Below, in pieces: positions 10,103-22,432 of a DNA stretch of 45,629 nt (position 1 is its first letter; each line of letters begins with the position of its first letter). Origin of the DNA: Thiobacillus sp. Lineage in GTDB: Bacteria > Pseudomonadota > Gammaproteobacteria > Burkholderiales > Thiobacillaceae. Location of the stretch: contig JADFDN010000007.1 in NCBI GenBank assembly GCA_018262815.1, forward strand, positions 1 through 45,629, written 5' to 3'. The position numbers and the translations under genes are program-made. The notes under the pieces are model-generated. The model ran no database searches. It saw only the letters and a program-made list of their open reading frames with translations, and had not been told where the DNA came from.

Positions 10103-12682
<2,580 letters not shown>

Positions 12683-12716
12683 GTTCTGCAGGCCTGATCG
12701 GCAGGGCGTCGTGATG

Positions 12717-12742
12717 GAGGGCGGGATTCCGCCCTCTTTTTT
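12717..12742 (+). terminator. Rho-independent terminator of clpB
   Basis: GAGGGCGG-GATT-CCGCCCTC followed by TTTTTT. Confidence 0.9.
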
Positions 12743-12785
12743 CGTTCGGGGGGAGGATGGCTGTCAGCGCATGCTCAAGGCGTTG

Positions 12786-13565
12786 TCAGGCGCCTCGGTT
12801 CGAGGCTTGCCGGCGCGTCGCGGCGACATCGTACGAGCCGAATACCTGCTGCACGGATTTGACGTCGGGCAACACGTAGACGATGGCGCGGCGCGTCGCA
12901 AAGGTCGGCTGGATGTGGGTTTCGTAAAACTCGACCGGAACATTGATGCAGCCATACGAAATCCGGTTGTCGTCGATCGTCGGCGTGGCGAGGCGCTCCA
13001 GCCGGCGCTCGCGGGGTTCGTTCGTGCGCACGCGGTGCATCGAGACGGCGGCCTCGTAATCGACCCACACGACGTCTTCGCCCTGCGCGTTGCGGCCGCG
13101 TTCGGCGACGAAGCGCCCGGCAGGCGTCGTGCGTTCCTCGGGACGCACCTTTTCGACCGGACGCGATCCGATGCCGGGAACCGAGTCGTCTCCCAGTGCG
13201 GAACCGACTAAAACCGGACTCGCCCCGCGCAGGCGCGCGTCGGCGCCGAATACATACGCCCGGGCGTGGGGCTTGTCGACGATAATGAAATCGGCGTGTG
13301 CGTTGTCGCGCGAATCGGCTATCCAGTCGGCAAGATGGCGTGCATCCGGCGACGGCGACTCATGGCCGAAATCCGCATGGCGCACGGCCGACTGTGACCC
13401 GGGCTCCGAAGCCGACGTGGCCATGACCGAGCGAAGCGGAAGGCCGCCGGTGACGGAATCAAGCGAAATCACCGCCAGGCCCGCGACGGCGCCGATGACC
13501 AGTCCACGCCGGACAGGCGCGATCCAGCGGGACCGCGCAGAAGAGGGTGCAGAATCAACAGGCAT
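12786..13565 (-). CDS. L,D-transpeptidase (YkuD domain)
   Basis: Hydrophobic N-terminus; RISYGCINVPVEFYETHI active-site motif. Confidence 0.85.
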   Translation of the reverse strand: MPVDSAPSSARSRWIAPVRRGLVIGAVAGLAVISLDSVTGGLPLRSVMATSASEPGSQSAVRHADFGHESPSPDARHLADWIADSRDNAHADFIIVDKPHARAYVFGADARLRGASPVLVGSALGDDSVPGIGSRPVEKVRPEERTTPAGRFVAERGRNAQGEDVVWVDYEAAVSMHRVRTNEPRERRLERLATPTIDDNRISYGCINVPVEFYETHIQPTFATRRAIVYVLPDVKSVQQVFGSYDVAATRRQASNRGA

Positions 13566-13607
13566 GATGCGAATCGATCACGCTGGGCGGCACCGTCGTC
13601 CCAGGGA

Positions 13608-13632
13608 CCGGCCCCGCTGTCTGCGGGGCCGG
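13608..13632. terminator. Perfect 10-bp GC hairpin between the L,D-transpeptidase gene and the small secreted protein gene
   Basis: CCGGCCCCGC-TGTCT-GCGGGGCCGG, no T-run. Confidence 0.4.
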
Positions 13633-13671
13633 GCCTCTGCGGCGTCGAGTGCGCCTAAGGATGAGCGGGCG

Positions 13672-13899
13672 TCAGTTGCGGTCCGCACGGGCCACACGCT
13701 CGTCGTATCCAGGCGTGCCGGTCGCATCCTGGTTCATGGTGCTGGCATCCTGGCTCGTGGTGGCGCTATCGCTCATGGTGCCGGTGGTGCCGGTCTGCGT
13801 GTCGCTATAGCCGGTCTGGGCATAGGCGAAACCGATCGCGCTCGCCATCGAAATGGCCGCAGCAGCCGAAACAAGAATGTTTGTCGCTTTCATGGTCAA
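13672..13899 (-). CDS. Small secreted Ser/Thr-rich hypothetical protein
   Basis: Signal peptide MTMKATNILVSAAAAISMASAIGFAYA, then a low-complexity TGTTGTMSDSATTSQDAST region; GGAGAT RBS-like sequence upstream. Confidence 0.65.
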   Translation of the reverse strand: MTMKATNILVSAAAAISMASAIGFAYAQTGYSDTQTGTTGTMSDSATTSQDASTMNQDATGTPGYDERVARADRN

Positions 13900-14199
13900 T
13901 CTCCTTCAAGGTTGGTTGAGGCGTCGCGCCGCCCGGCACGACAGAGCTAAGACTAGACTTCTGACTCGTTATTTATGTAGGAAAAGTCCGAAATCGAATG
14001 GGTTAAAAGGCCAGTTTGCAATGTCAACCCAATACGTGTCGCGCGCTGTCGTGCAGGCTTTTCGGGAAGCCGATCCGATCCCGGTGACAACTATTCCTTT
14101 GAGACTCGGGGTTTGTACAAGACCGATCGGGTCGAATGCGCGTGTGGGGAGAGACACCTTTGCCTGTGCGCCGATTGGGCCTGACGAAAACATTGCCAT

Positions 14200-14229
14200 G
14201 CATTGTCGGTATTGTTTACACGACAATGC
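14200..14229. promoter_or_regulatory. 9-bp perfect inverted repeat, candidate upstream activator site for a sigma-54 enhancer-binding protein
   Basis: GCATTGTCG-N12-CGACAATGC, about 55-85 nt upstream of the -24 element at 14285. Confidence 0.5.
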
Positions 14230-14284
14230 TCCCTCACATTTTTCTGGATTTGTAAAAACAAGGTAATCAACAACATACGCAGGT

Positions 14285-14300
14285 TGGCATTGTTATTGCT
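14285..14300 (+). promoter_or_regulatory. Sigma-54 (RpoN) -24/-12 promoter of the PEP-CTERM gene
   Basis: TGGCAT-TGTTA-TTGCT matches TGGCAC-N5-TTGCW with the required 10-nt GG..GC spacing. Confidence 0.65.
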
Positions 14301-14379
14301 GTTAGCCACGCAGAATTTTGATAACGAGCGGCAACGCGGACCAGGGCCGCTACACAATGAATTTATCAAGGGAGACTTA

Positions 14380-15108
14380 ATGAAAAGCGTGTTGCTTCTC
14401 GCTGCCATTGGCAGCCTTGCTCTTGCCCATCCTGGCAAGCCTTTAGCCGCGGAAACCACCCAGTTCGTCATCGATCCCGCCCACAGCCATGTCAGCGCAT
14501 ACATTTTCAATGGCTGGATAAATGACGGCGCTACCTGGGACGACACGGGTGTGAACTGGCGCGTTGACTGGGCACTTTCGACCTTCCAGTTGTCGGGTTC
14601 GTTTACGGTGGAAACGATTCCTTCCGGCTCGGATCCGGAATGGAACCGGCTCTATCTGATTCACAACGAGGTCGCCACGAACGCGCCTGAATATGCGTCT
14701 TTTTCTCTGCCGGAGTTCTTCGCCACGGTGGGCGATAGCGTGGACTACTCGAGTCACCCCTGCTTCGACACGGGGTTTTATGCGCCTCCGGGCGAGAGCT
14801 GGTCCTGCTCCGGTGGTGAAATGGGGAAAACCCGATCAGACGGCGGTACGCTGATTGGCGGCGTGTTGGAGCTCGATGGGGCGATTACGGATAATCTGAG
14901 TTTCTGGGGACCCAGCAGTTATAGCATCGTGTTGCCCTATGGCGTCGAACCCGATCCCGAACTTACGATCGACTACAGTGCGTTGAATGATTTGTTCGAG
15001 TATCACATGGTGGCTGTGACCGCAGTTCCCGAGCCTGAAACCAGCCTGCTGATGCTGTTAGGAATTGGCCTTGTCGGTTACGCCGCCAGACGCCGCACGT
15101 CTCCCTGA
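14380..15108 (+). CDS. PEP-CTERM sorting domain-containing protein
   Basis: Signal peptide MKSVLLLAAIGSLALAHPGKPLAA; C-terminal VPEPETSLLMLLGIGLVGYAARRR; GGGAGA RBS upstream. Confidence 0.9.
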   Translation: MKSVLLLAAIGSLALAHPGKPLAAETTQFVIDPAHSHVSAYIFNGWINDGATWDDTGVNWRVDWALSTFQLSGSFTVETIPSGSDPEWNRLYLIHNEVATNAPEYASFSLPEFFATVGDSVDYSSHPCFDTGFYAPPGESWSCSGGEMGKTRSDGGTLIGGVLELDGAITDNLSFWGPSSYSIVLPYGVEPDPELTIDYSALNDLFEYHMVAVTAVPEPETSLLMLLGIGLVGYAARRRTSP

Positions 15109-15310
15109 CCCACTACCCAGGCATGCATGACTAGCCGGCCCTGATTGGATCTGAGTGGTTGTTCAGGGCTGCGGCCATTCGAGCGTGTTTATCGTCCGGC
15201 TCTTCTTGGCCGTACCAGCCAACGCCTCGGGCCCTCTCTGCCCTCTGCCCGCTTCGTGTCTTTTGCCCGATATCCATGCACCCCCTAGAATGGGCTGACG
15301 ATTTCTTCCC

Positions 15311-17059
15311 GTGTGGATTGTCTTGCCTGTTCGTCTTTTCAAAGCCTTGCTGTTTTTCGCCGCGCTGTGCGCGACGCCGGCGCACGCGTTGACCGTGGAG
15401 GTCGAGGCGCCAGATGAGATCAGAGCGCTGCTGACGCAGCATCTGGAAACGGCGCGGGCCGCCCGGCTGGGCGAGACGCTGGACGCGGAGGAAATGGCGC
15501 GGCTGCAGCGGCAGAGTGAACTGACGGCGCGCGATCTGCTGGCGACCGAAGGCTATTTCTCGCCTGAGGTGGACAGTGCGGTAGAGCGGGTAGGCGACGA
15601 CTGGCGGGTGACGTATCGGGTTGTCCCCGGAGCGCGGACGACGGTGCGCAGCGTGAAGCTGACCGTCGAGGGCGCGCTGAAAACGCGCGCCGAGTCGGCA
15701 GGCCTGCGGGGGCGCATCGAGCGCAATTTTTTCCTGACGCAGGGGATGCCGTTCCGCCAGGCGGACTGGGAAACGGCCAAGGTGACGGTACTGCGCCCTC
15801 TGCTCGGCGGCGCCTATCCGGCGGCGCAGATCACCGCGAGCGAGGCGCGCATCGACCCGGCCGCACAGTCGGCGGACCTGTCGGTGACGGTCGACAGCGG
15901 CCCCGCCTTCTTTTACGGCCAGCCCCGGATCAGCGGCAGCCAGCGCTATCCCGAATCGACCATCCGCAATCTCAGTCCGCTGAAACCCGGCAAGCCGGTT
16001 CGCCAGCAGGATCTGCTGGATTACCAGATGGCGCTGGAGACCAGCGGCTATTACGCGCAGGCCACGGTGCGCATCGACCCCGATCCGGCTTTGGCGGCAG
16101 CGGTGCCGATCCTGGTCGAGGTGGTGGAACGCCCGGAAAAACTGTTCAGCGTGGGTGCCGGCGTCAGCACCGATACCGGCGCGCGGGTTCAGGCATCGTG
16201 GCTGCACCGGGACATTGCCAATCGCGGGATGCGCCTGAAGCTCGATGCGCGCCTGGAAACCGCGCGCCAGACCGGGGCGGCGGAACTGGCCTGGCCGCGC
16301 AATGCCAGCGGCTACGAAAACAGCCTCGGCATGCAGCTCAAGCAGGAGGACATCGAAGGGCAGGAGACGCGTTCTTCCGTGTTCGTGGCCAAGCGCAACC
16401 GCACCCGCGGGCAGATCGAGACAACGCTCATGCTGCAGTACCAGACCGAGGAGCAGACCATCGCCAGCGTTTTGGATGAACGCAATCAGGCGCTGGTGGC
16501 CAACTATGCCTGGACGCAGCGCACGGTCGGCCGCGCGTTCTATCCGCGGCGCGGTTACGTCCTGACCCTGCAGGGCGGCGGCGCGGCCGAAGCGCTGCTG
16601 TCCGACACCAGTTTCGTCCGCCTGTATGGCCGCCACACCCAGTATTTCCGCGCCGGTACCCGAGGCCGGCTGATCGTGCGCGGCGAATTCGGCAGCGTGC
16701 TGGCGGATACGCGCGACGGCATCCCCACCGATTTCCTGTTTCGCGCTGGCGGCGACAACTCGGTGCGCGGCTACGCCTACCAGAGCCTGGGTCGCACGTT
16801 CAGCGGCGGCGTCGCGTCGGTGCGCTATCTCGCCACCGGCAGCGTCGAATACAACCACTTCTTCGAAGGCAACTGGGGCATGGCGGTATTCGTCGACGCG
16901 GGCGACGCGGCCGACAGCCCCGGCGCCCTGTCGCCGGTGTTCGGCTACGGCGTCGGCGCGCGCTACCGTTCGCCGGTGGGGCCGATCAATCTCGACCTGG
17001 CGTACGGCGAAGCCACCGAGGAATTCCGTCTGCATTTCTCGCTCGGGGTGTCGTTTTGA
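15311..17059 (+). CDS. tamA: Translocation and assembly module TamA (Omp85 family)
   Basis: POTRA-like N-terminus and Omp85 barrel: FRAGGDNSVRGYAYQSLGR, GVGARYRSPVGPINLDLAYG, terminal F; overlaps tamB by TTGA. Confidence 0.92.
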   Translation: MWIVLPVRLFKALLFFAALCATPAHALTVEVEAPDEIRALLTQHLETARAARLGETLDAEEMARLQRQSELTARDLLATEGYFSPEVDSAVERVGDDWRVTYRVVPGARTTVRSVKLTVEGALKTRAESAGLRGRIERNFFLTQGMPFRQADWETAKVTVLRPLLGGAYPAAQITASEARIDPAAQSADLSVTVDSGPAFFYGQPRISGSQRYPESTIRNLSPLKPGKPVRQQDLLDYQMALETSGYYAQATVRIDPDPALAAAVPILVEVVERPEKLFSVGAGVSTDTGARVQASWLHRDIANRGMRLKLDARLETARQTGAAELAWPRNASGYENSLGMQLKQEDIEGQETRSSVFVAKRNRTRGQIETTLMLQYQTEEQTIASVLDERNQALVANYAWTQRTVGRAFYPRRGYVLTLQGGGAAEALLSDTSFVRLYGRHTQYFRAGTRGRLIVRGEFGSVLADTRDGIPTDFLFRAGGDNSVRGYAYQSLGRTFSGGVASVRYLATGSVEYNHFFEGNWGMAVFVDAGDAADSPGALSPVFGYGVGARYRSPVGPINLDLAYGEATEEFRLHFSLGVSF

Positions 17060-20000
17060 AGCGGGCCGCCTGGATTGCCGCGGGTGTGTTTGCGCTGCTG
17101 CTGTTGCTGGCGGCGGCGGGTGCGTTCTTGACGTCGACGGCGAGCGGATTTCGCTGGCTCGCGGGCGCTGCGGAAACGCTAAGCGGCGAGCGGCTGAAGG
17201 TCGAAGGGGTCGACGGCCACCTTGGCGTGCCGCTCGGCATCCGCAAGCTGACGATCACCACCGCCGCGCAGCGCATCGAGATCGATGGCCTGCGCTTGGA
17301 ATGGCAGCCGCGCGCGCTGTGGCAGCGGCGCGTCGAGATCGATCTGCTGGCAGCGCAGGCGATGCGGGTCAATATCCTGAAGAAGGATGCGACGCCGCCC
17401 GAGCTGCCCGTCAGCCTGCGCCTGCCACTGGACGTCAATGTGCGCGTGCTCGATCTGGCGCGGTTCGATGTGATCGAGGCGGGCGATGCGCTGACGTTCC
17501 GCAATCTCCGCGGCCGCCTCGACGGTACCGGCGCGCGCTACCGGCTGAGCGGGCTGTCGCTGGAATCGCCGTGGGCGGATCTGGGCGGCGAACTCGATCT
17601 GGGTAAAGACGCGCCGTTCGCGTTGCAGGGCCGGGTCGAGGCGGCGCGCCGCGACCCGCTGCCGATCTCGGCACAGATCGAGCTCACGGGCACACTGGCC
17701 GCAGTGCAATTCCAGCTCGATGCCCAGGCGGAAAACATGATGCTCATGGCGCGCGGGGAAGCCGCGCCGTTCGCGCGCGTGCGCCTGCCGCGGCTGCTGG
17801 TGGCCGGCGAAGGCATCGATCCGCGTCAGTTCGTGGCGGATGCGCCCGCCGCCGACCTGGCGTTTTCCGGGGTGTTCGAAGGGCAGCCGGGCGAGCGCCT
17901 GCTCGGCAGCTTTAGTCTGACCAACCGGCTGGCCGGGCGCTTCGACCAGGATCGCCTGCCGCTCGCCAACCTCACCGGCGCGGTGGTGGGCGATGCCACG
18001 CACGCCGATTTCAGCGCGCTGGCGATCGACCTCGGCAGCGCCGGGCAATTCACCGGCGACGGCCGGTGGCGCGGCGACCGCTTCAGCGTCGACCTCGCGA
18101 GTCCGCGCCTGAATCTGGCCGGGCTGCATCGCGACCTCCATGCCACCCGCATCCGGACGACGCTACAGCTGGCCGGCGACGCGCTGCGGCAGACGCTCGA
18201 TGCCGAGGTGGCCGAAACCTGGGGGCAGGGGCGCTTCACGCTCAGCCATGCCGATGCCGCGCTGCGCCTGGAATCCGCTCGTTTCAGCGGCCAGGCAGGC
18301 CGGCTGAGCGCGACGGGCGTGCTGCAGCTCGATCCCGGCCGCGCTTTTTCCGCGGAGTTCGACGCCGCGCAGATCAACCCGGCACGCTTCGGCAAATTTC
18401 CGCGCGGACGACTGAATGCGCGCGGCGAAGTGAAGGGTGCGCTGGCCCCTGATCTGCGGCTGCAGACGCAGTTCACCCTGCCGCCGGGCGAGCTCGAGGG
18501 CCGCCCGGTCACCGGCCAGGGCCGCCTGCGCTACGAAAACCGGCATCTCGCCGACGCCGACGTCGACCTGAATCTGGCCGGCAACCGGGCGAAGCTGAAA
18601 GGCGCCTATGGCCGCGCCGGCGATCGCCTCGGCTGGGACATCGACGCGCCTGCGCTGGCACGGTTGAATCTCGGCCTGGCCGGGCGCCTGACCAGCAGCG
18701 GCAGCGTGAGCGGCGATCCCGCGCTGCCGCAGATCGACGCGAAGGTGACGGCCAGCGGCCTGCGCCTGCCCGGCGACATCGCTGCCGACACACTCGACCT
18801 GCAGCTCGACGTGCAGGCCACCGCCAACGGCGTTTTCGACGGCCAGCTCGACGCGCGCGGCGTGCGCCTCGCCGGGCAGCGCGTGAATGCTGTTCGCGCG
18901 AGCCTGCAGGGCCGCCGCAATGCCCATACCCTGAGGCTCGATGCCAGCCTGCCCGAGTGGCGAGTGAGCGCGAGTCTCGCGGGCGGGCTCGATGATCGCC
19001 AGATCTGGCGCGGACAGCTGACCCAGGCCGAGGCGCAGGGGCCCTGGCCGATGCGGCTGAGCGCGCCCGCCACCCTGCTGTTGTCGCGCGAGCAGCAGCA
19101 GGTCGATCATCTGGCGCTGACGCTGGCGGGAGGACGGCTGACGGTCGAGCAATTCACGCGTCAGGGTACCCGGCTGGCTTCGCGCGGCGCGCTCGCGAAT
19201 CTGCCGCTGGCGCCGCTGCTGACGCTGCTGGAAACCCCGCCGCCGTTCACCACCGATCTCAGGGTCGACGGCAACTGGAACCTGCGCATGGGCGACACGC
19301 TCGACGGCACGCTCCGCCTCGTCCGCCAGAGCGGCGATGTGCGGCTGAAGGACCCGGCGGTGAATCTTGGGTTGACGACGCTGGCGCTCGACCTCGATGC
19401 TGCGGCCAGCCGCGTGAACGCGCGCGTCGTGGCGGCCGGTCGCGAAGCCGGCCAGCTGCGTGCGGAAGGCCGCGCCACATTGCAGCGCGAAGGCGCCTTC
19501 TTCACGCTGCCGCGCAGCGCACCGCTGGCGTGGACGGTGCAGGCCGATGTGCCCGATCTGCGTCTGCTGCGGCCTTTCCTGCCTGTCGGCATTCGCGCCG
19601 ATGCCCGACTGGCCGCGCAGCTCACAGGCAGCGGCAGCCTGGCGGCGCCGCGCATCGATGGCACGGCCGAGGCCAGCCGAATTCGCTTTGCCATGCCGGA
19701 AGAAGGCATCGCCATCACCGATGGCCTGTTGAAGCTGGTGCTGGCAGACGACCGGGTGAAGGTGCAGCAGGGCGAACTCAAAGGCCAGAGCGGCCGCATC
19801 GTGGTGAGCGGCGAAGCGCAGCTGAAGAATCCGCAGGCCGGGCTGACGCTGAACTTCGAAAAGTTCGCTGCTCTCAATCGCAGTGACCGCCGCGTGATCG
19901 TGTCTGGCATCACGCGCCTCAATCTCGATCCGAAGCGCCTGGAGCTGACCGGCGAACTGAAGGCCGACCGGGCCCGGCTGGAAACGCCCGAGGCGAGCCG

Positions 20001-20781
20001 GCCCAGATTGTCGAGCGACGTGGTGATCGTGGGCCAGGCGCCGCGCGAAAAACCGGTCGCTCAGCGTTTTCCGCTGGCGCTCGACCTGAAGCTCGGCCTG
20101 GGCGACGATTTCCTGTTCAAGGGCGCGGGTCTCGATGCGCGCCTGGGCGGCCAGCTGCGCGTGTTTACGGTCAACCAGGCCTTGCGCGGCGAAGGCACGA
20201 TCCAGGTGGAAGAGGGGCGCTATGCGGCGTATGCGCAGACGCTCGATATCGAACGCGGCGTGCTGCGCTTCATCGGTCCGATCGACAACCCCGGACTGGA
20301 TGTGCTGGCAGTGCGCAAGACCCCGACGGTGAAGGTCGGCGTGCAGGTCAGAGGTACGGTGCAGCGTCCGGTGGTGACGCTGTATTCCGATCCGGCATTG
20401 CCCGACACCGAGAAGCTCGCCTGGCTGGTGCTCGGGCACGGCCTGGAAAACAGCGGCCAGGAGGAATTTGCCTTGCTGCAGATTGCCGCGGGCGCCTTGC
20501 TGAACCAGGCGGAATCGGTGAATTTCCAGGCGCAGCTGGCCGATGCGCTGCGCATCGACAGTTTCGGCGTGCGGGCGGGCGAGGGCGAAGATCTCGCCAC
20601 CACGGTGGTCAGCGTCGGCAAGCGGCTGTCCTCGCGCGCCATGCTCAGCTACGAGCAGAGCCTGGACGGGCTGAGCCAGGTGGTCAAGGTGCTGTACCAG
20701 CTGACGCCGCATGTGCGGCTGGAGGCGCAGGCCGGTCAGCAGAGCAGTTTCGACGTGTTCTACACCCGGGAATACGACTGA
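17056..20781 (+). CDS. tamB: Translocation and assembly module TamB (DUF490/AsmA-like)
   Basis: Long beta-rich protein following tamA; C-terminal TamB domain GEGTIQVEEGRYAAYAQTLDIERGVLRFIGPIDNPGLDVLAVR. Confidence 0.92.
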   Translation: MKRAAWIAAGVFALLLLLAAAGAFLTSTASGFRWLAGAAETLSGERLKVEGVDGHLGVPLGIRKLTITTAAQRIEIDGLRLEWQPRALWQRRVEIDLLAAQAMRVNILKKDATPPELPVSLRLPLDVNVRVLDLARFDVIEAGDALTFRNLRGRLDGTGARYRLSGLSLESPWADLGGELDLGKDAPFALQGRVEAARRDPLPISAQIELTGTLAAVQFQLDAQAENMMLMARGEAAPFARVRLPRLLVAGEGIDPRQFVADAPAADLAFSGVFEGQPGERLLGSFSLTNRLAGRFDQDRLPLANLTGAVVGDATHADFSALAIDLGSAGQFTGDGRWRGDRFSVDLASPRLNLAGLHRDLHATRIRTTLQLAGDALRQTLDAEVAETWGQGRFTLSHADAALRLESARFSGQAGRLSATGVLQLDPGRAFSAEFDAAQINPARFGKFPRGRLNARGEVKGALAPDLRLQTQFTLPPGELEGRPVTGQGRLRYENRHLADADVDLNLAGNRAKLKGAYGRAGDRLGWDIDAPALARLNLGLAGRLTSSGSVSGDPALPQIDAKVTASGLRLPGDIAADTLDLQLDVQATANGVFDGQLDARGVRLAGQRVNAVRASLQGRRNAHTLRLDASLPEWRVSASLAGGLDDRQIWRGQLTQAEAQGPWPMRLSAPATLLLSREQQQVDHLALTLAGGRLTVEQFTRQGTRLASRGALANLPLAPLLTLLETPPPFTTDLRVDGNWNLRMGDTLDGTLRLVRQSGDVRLKDPAVNLGLTTLALDLDAAASRVNARVVAAGREAGQLRAEGRATLQREGAFFTLPRSAPLAWTVQADVPDLRLLRPFLPVGIRADARLAAQLTGSGSLAAPRIDGTAEASRIRFAMPEEGIAITDGLLKLVLADDRVKVQQGELKGQSGRIVVSGEAQLKNPQAGLTLNFEKFAALNRSDRRVIVSGITRLNLDPKRLELTGELKADRARLETPEASRPRLSSDVVIVGQAPREKPVAQRFPLALDLKLGLGDDFLFKGAGLDARLGGQLRVFTVNQALRGEGTIQVEEGRYAAYAQTLDIERGVLRFIGPIDNPGLDVLAVRKTPTVKVGVQVRGTVQRPVVTLYSDPALPDTEKLAWLVLGHGLENSGQEEFALLQIAAGALLNQAESVNFQAQLADALRIDSFGVRAGEGEDLATTVVSVGKRLSSRAMLSYEQSLDGLSQVVKVLYQLTPHVRLEAQAGQQSSFDVFYTREYD

Positions 20782-21018
20782 ATACGGGCGTCCGCGAGGT
20801 GCGCGCCACGCGCACCCGGATCGATGCGGGACCCGCAGCATGCGCGTGCACCCGCTTTCGCGGACAACGATCCGGGCGCATCCAAAAGTGATGCGAAGTG
20901 CGATTTGTACGCTTAACCGATCAAATCCCGATGTTAGAATCGGGCGCATGTTCGACGTCCGCATCACCGTTATGATTTTCCCGCGCCGACTGCCGGTTCT
21001 GTCCGGAGGCTGCCGCTG

Positions 21019-21762
21019 ATGCGCATCCTGCTTTCCAACGACGATGGATATTTCGCCCCCGGCCTCGCTGCGCTGGCGCAGGCGCTGGCGCCGCTGGCCG
21101 ATGTCACCGTGGTGGCGCCCGAGCGCGACCGCAGCGGCGCCTCCAATTCGCTGACGCTCGACCGCCCGCTGATGCTGCGCCAGGCGCCGGGCGGCTTCTA
21201 CTACGTCAACGGCACGCCGACCGACTGCGTGCATCTGGCCGTCACCGGCATGCTCGATCACATGCCGGACATGGTGATTTCCGGCATCAATCATGGCGCC
21301 AACATGGGCGACGACACCATCTATTCCGGCACCGTGGCCGCCGCCACCGAAGGCTACCTGCTTGGCATCCCGTCGATCGCGGTGTCGCTGGCCAACCACA
21401 ACGCCCAGCATTTCGACACCGCCGCGCGCGTGGTGGCCGAGCTGGTGCAGCGCATCCAGACCCGGCCGCCGACCGAGCCGATGCTGCTCAATGTCAACGT
21501 GCCGGACCGCGCCTGGGACGGACTCGGCGGCCTGACCGTGACCCGGCTGGGCAAGCGCCACAAGGCCGAGTCTGTGGTGAAGACCACCAACCCGCGCGGC
21601 CAGATCGTGTACTGGGTGGGCGCCGCCGGCGCCGCTCAGGATGCGGGCGAGGGCACCGATTTCCACGCCGTCGCCAATGGATTTGTATCGATCACCCCGC
21701 TGCAGATGGACCTCACCCGTTTCAGCCAGATGGACAGCGTGAACACATGGCTGAAACCCTGA
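21019..21762 (+). CDS. surE: 5'/3'-nucleotidase SurE
   Basis: [62 protein letters not shown]. Confidence 0.97.
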   Translation: MRILLSNDDGYFAPGLAALAQALAPLADVTVVAPERDRSGASNSLTLDRPLMLRQAPGGFYYVNGTPTDCVHLAVTGMLDHMPDMVISGINHGANMGDDTIYSGTVAAATEGYLLGIPSIAVSLANHNAQHFDTAARVVAELVQRIQTRPPTEPMLLNVNVPDRAWDGLGGLTVTRLGKRHKAESVVKTTNPRGQIVYWVGAAGAAQDAGEGTDFHAVANGFVSITPLQMDLTRFSQMDSVNTWLKP

Positions 21763-22427
21763 GCTCCCGCGCCGGCATCGGCATGACCTCGGCACGCACT
21801 CGCGGCCGCATGGTCGAACGCCTGCGCGAGCAGGGCATCAAGGACGAGATGGTGTTGTCGGCTATGGGCAGCGTGCCGCGTCATCTGTATGTGGACCAGG
21901 CGCTGGAATCGCGCGCCTACGAAGACACCGCGCTGCCGATCGGTTTCGGTCAGACCATTTCCAATCCCTACATCGTCGCGCGCATGGCGGAGCTGGCGCG
22001 CCATGGCGAGGCCGGACAGGGACGCGCGCTCGGACGCGTGCTGGAAATCGGACTCGGCTGCGGCTATCAGGCAGCGGTGCTCGGCAAGCTGGCGCGCGAA
22101 GTGGTGTCGATGGAGCGCGTCGCCGCGCTGGTCGGCAAGACGCGCGCGCGGTTGCGCGAACTGCGGGTCAACAACGTCAAGCCGAAGCACGGCGACGGCA
22201 TGCACGGCGCCCGGGACTTCGCGCCCTTCGACGCCATCGTGATCGCGGCGGCGTTTGCCGAGGTGCCGCAGGAACTGCTGCCGCAGCTCGCGGACGGCGG
22301 GCGGCTGGTGATGCCGCTCGGCAATGCCACGCAGACGTTGTGCGTGGTGGAGCGCCAGGGCGATGCGTATACCGAGCGCCTGCTCGAAGCGGTGAAGTTC
22401 GTTCCCCTGCTGCCGGGGGTGGCGTAA
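21747..22427 (+). CDS. pcm: Protein-L-isoaspartate O-methyltransferase
   Basis: [44 protein letters not shown]. Confidence 0.96.
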   Translation: MAETLSSRAGIGMTSARTRGRMVERLREQGIKDEMVLSAMGSVPRHLYVDQALESRAYEDTALPIGFGQTISNPYIVARMAELARHGEAGQGRALGRVLEIGLGCGYQAAVLGKLAREVVSMERVAALVGKTRARLRELRVNNVKPKHGDGMHGARDFAPFDAIVIAAAFAEVPQELLPQLADGGRLVMPLGNATQTLCVVERQGDAYTERLLEAVKFVPLLPGVA

Positions 22428-22432
22428 GCGCC

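Noticed and set aside
15131-17035. 634-aa minus-strand ORF
   Set aside because: Antisense of tamA; no recognisable protein features.
18163-21795. 1210-aa minus-strand ORF antisense to tamB/surE/pcm
   Set aside because: His/Arg/Gln-rich, low-complexity translation typical of antisense frames in GC-rich genes; the plus strand encodes recognisable TamB, SurE and Pcm.
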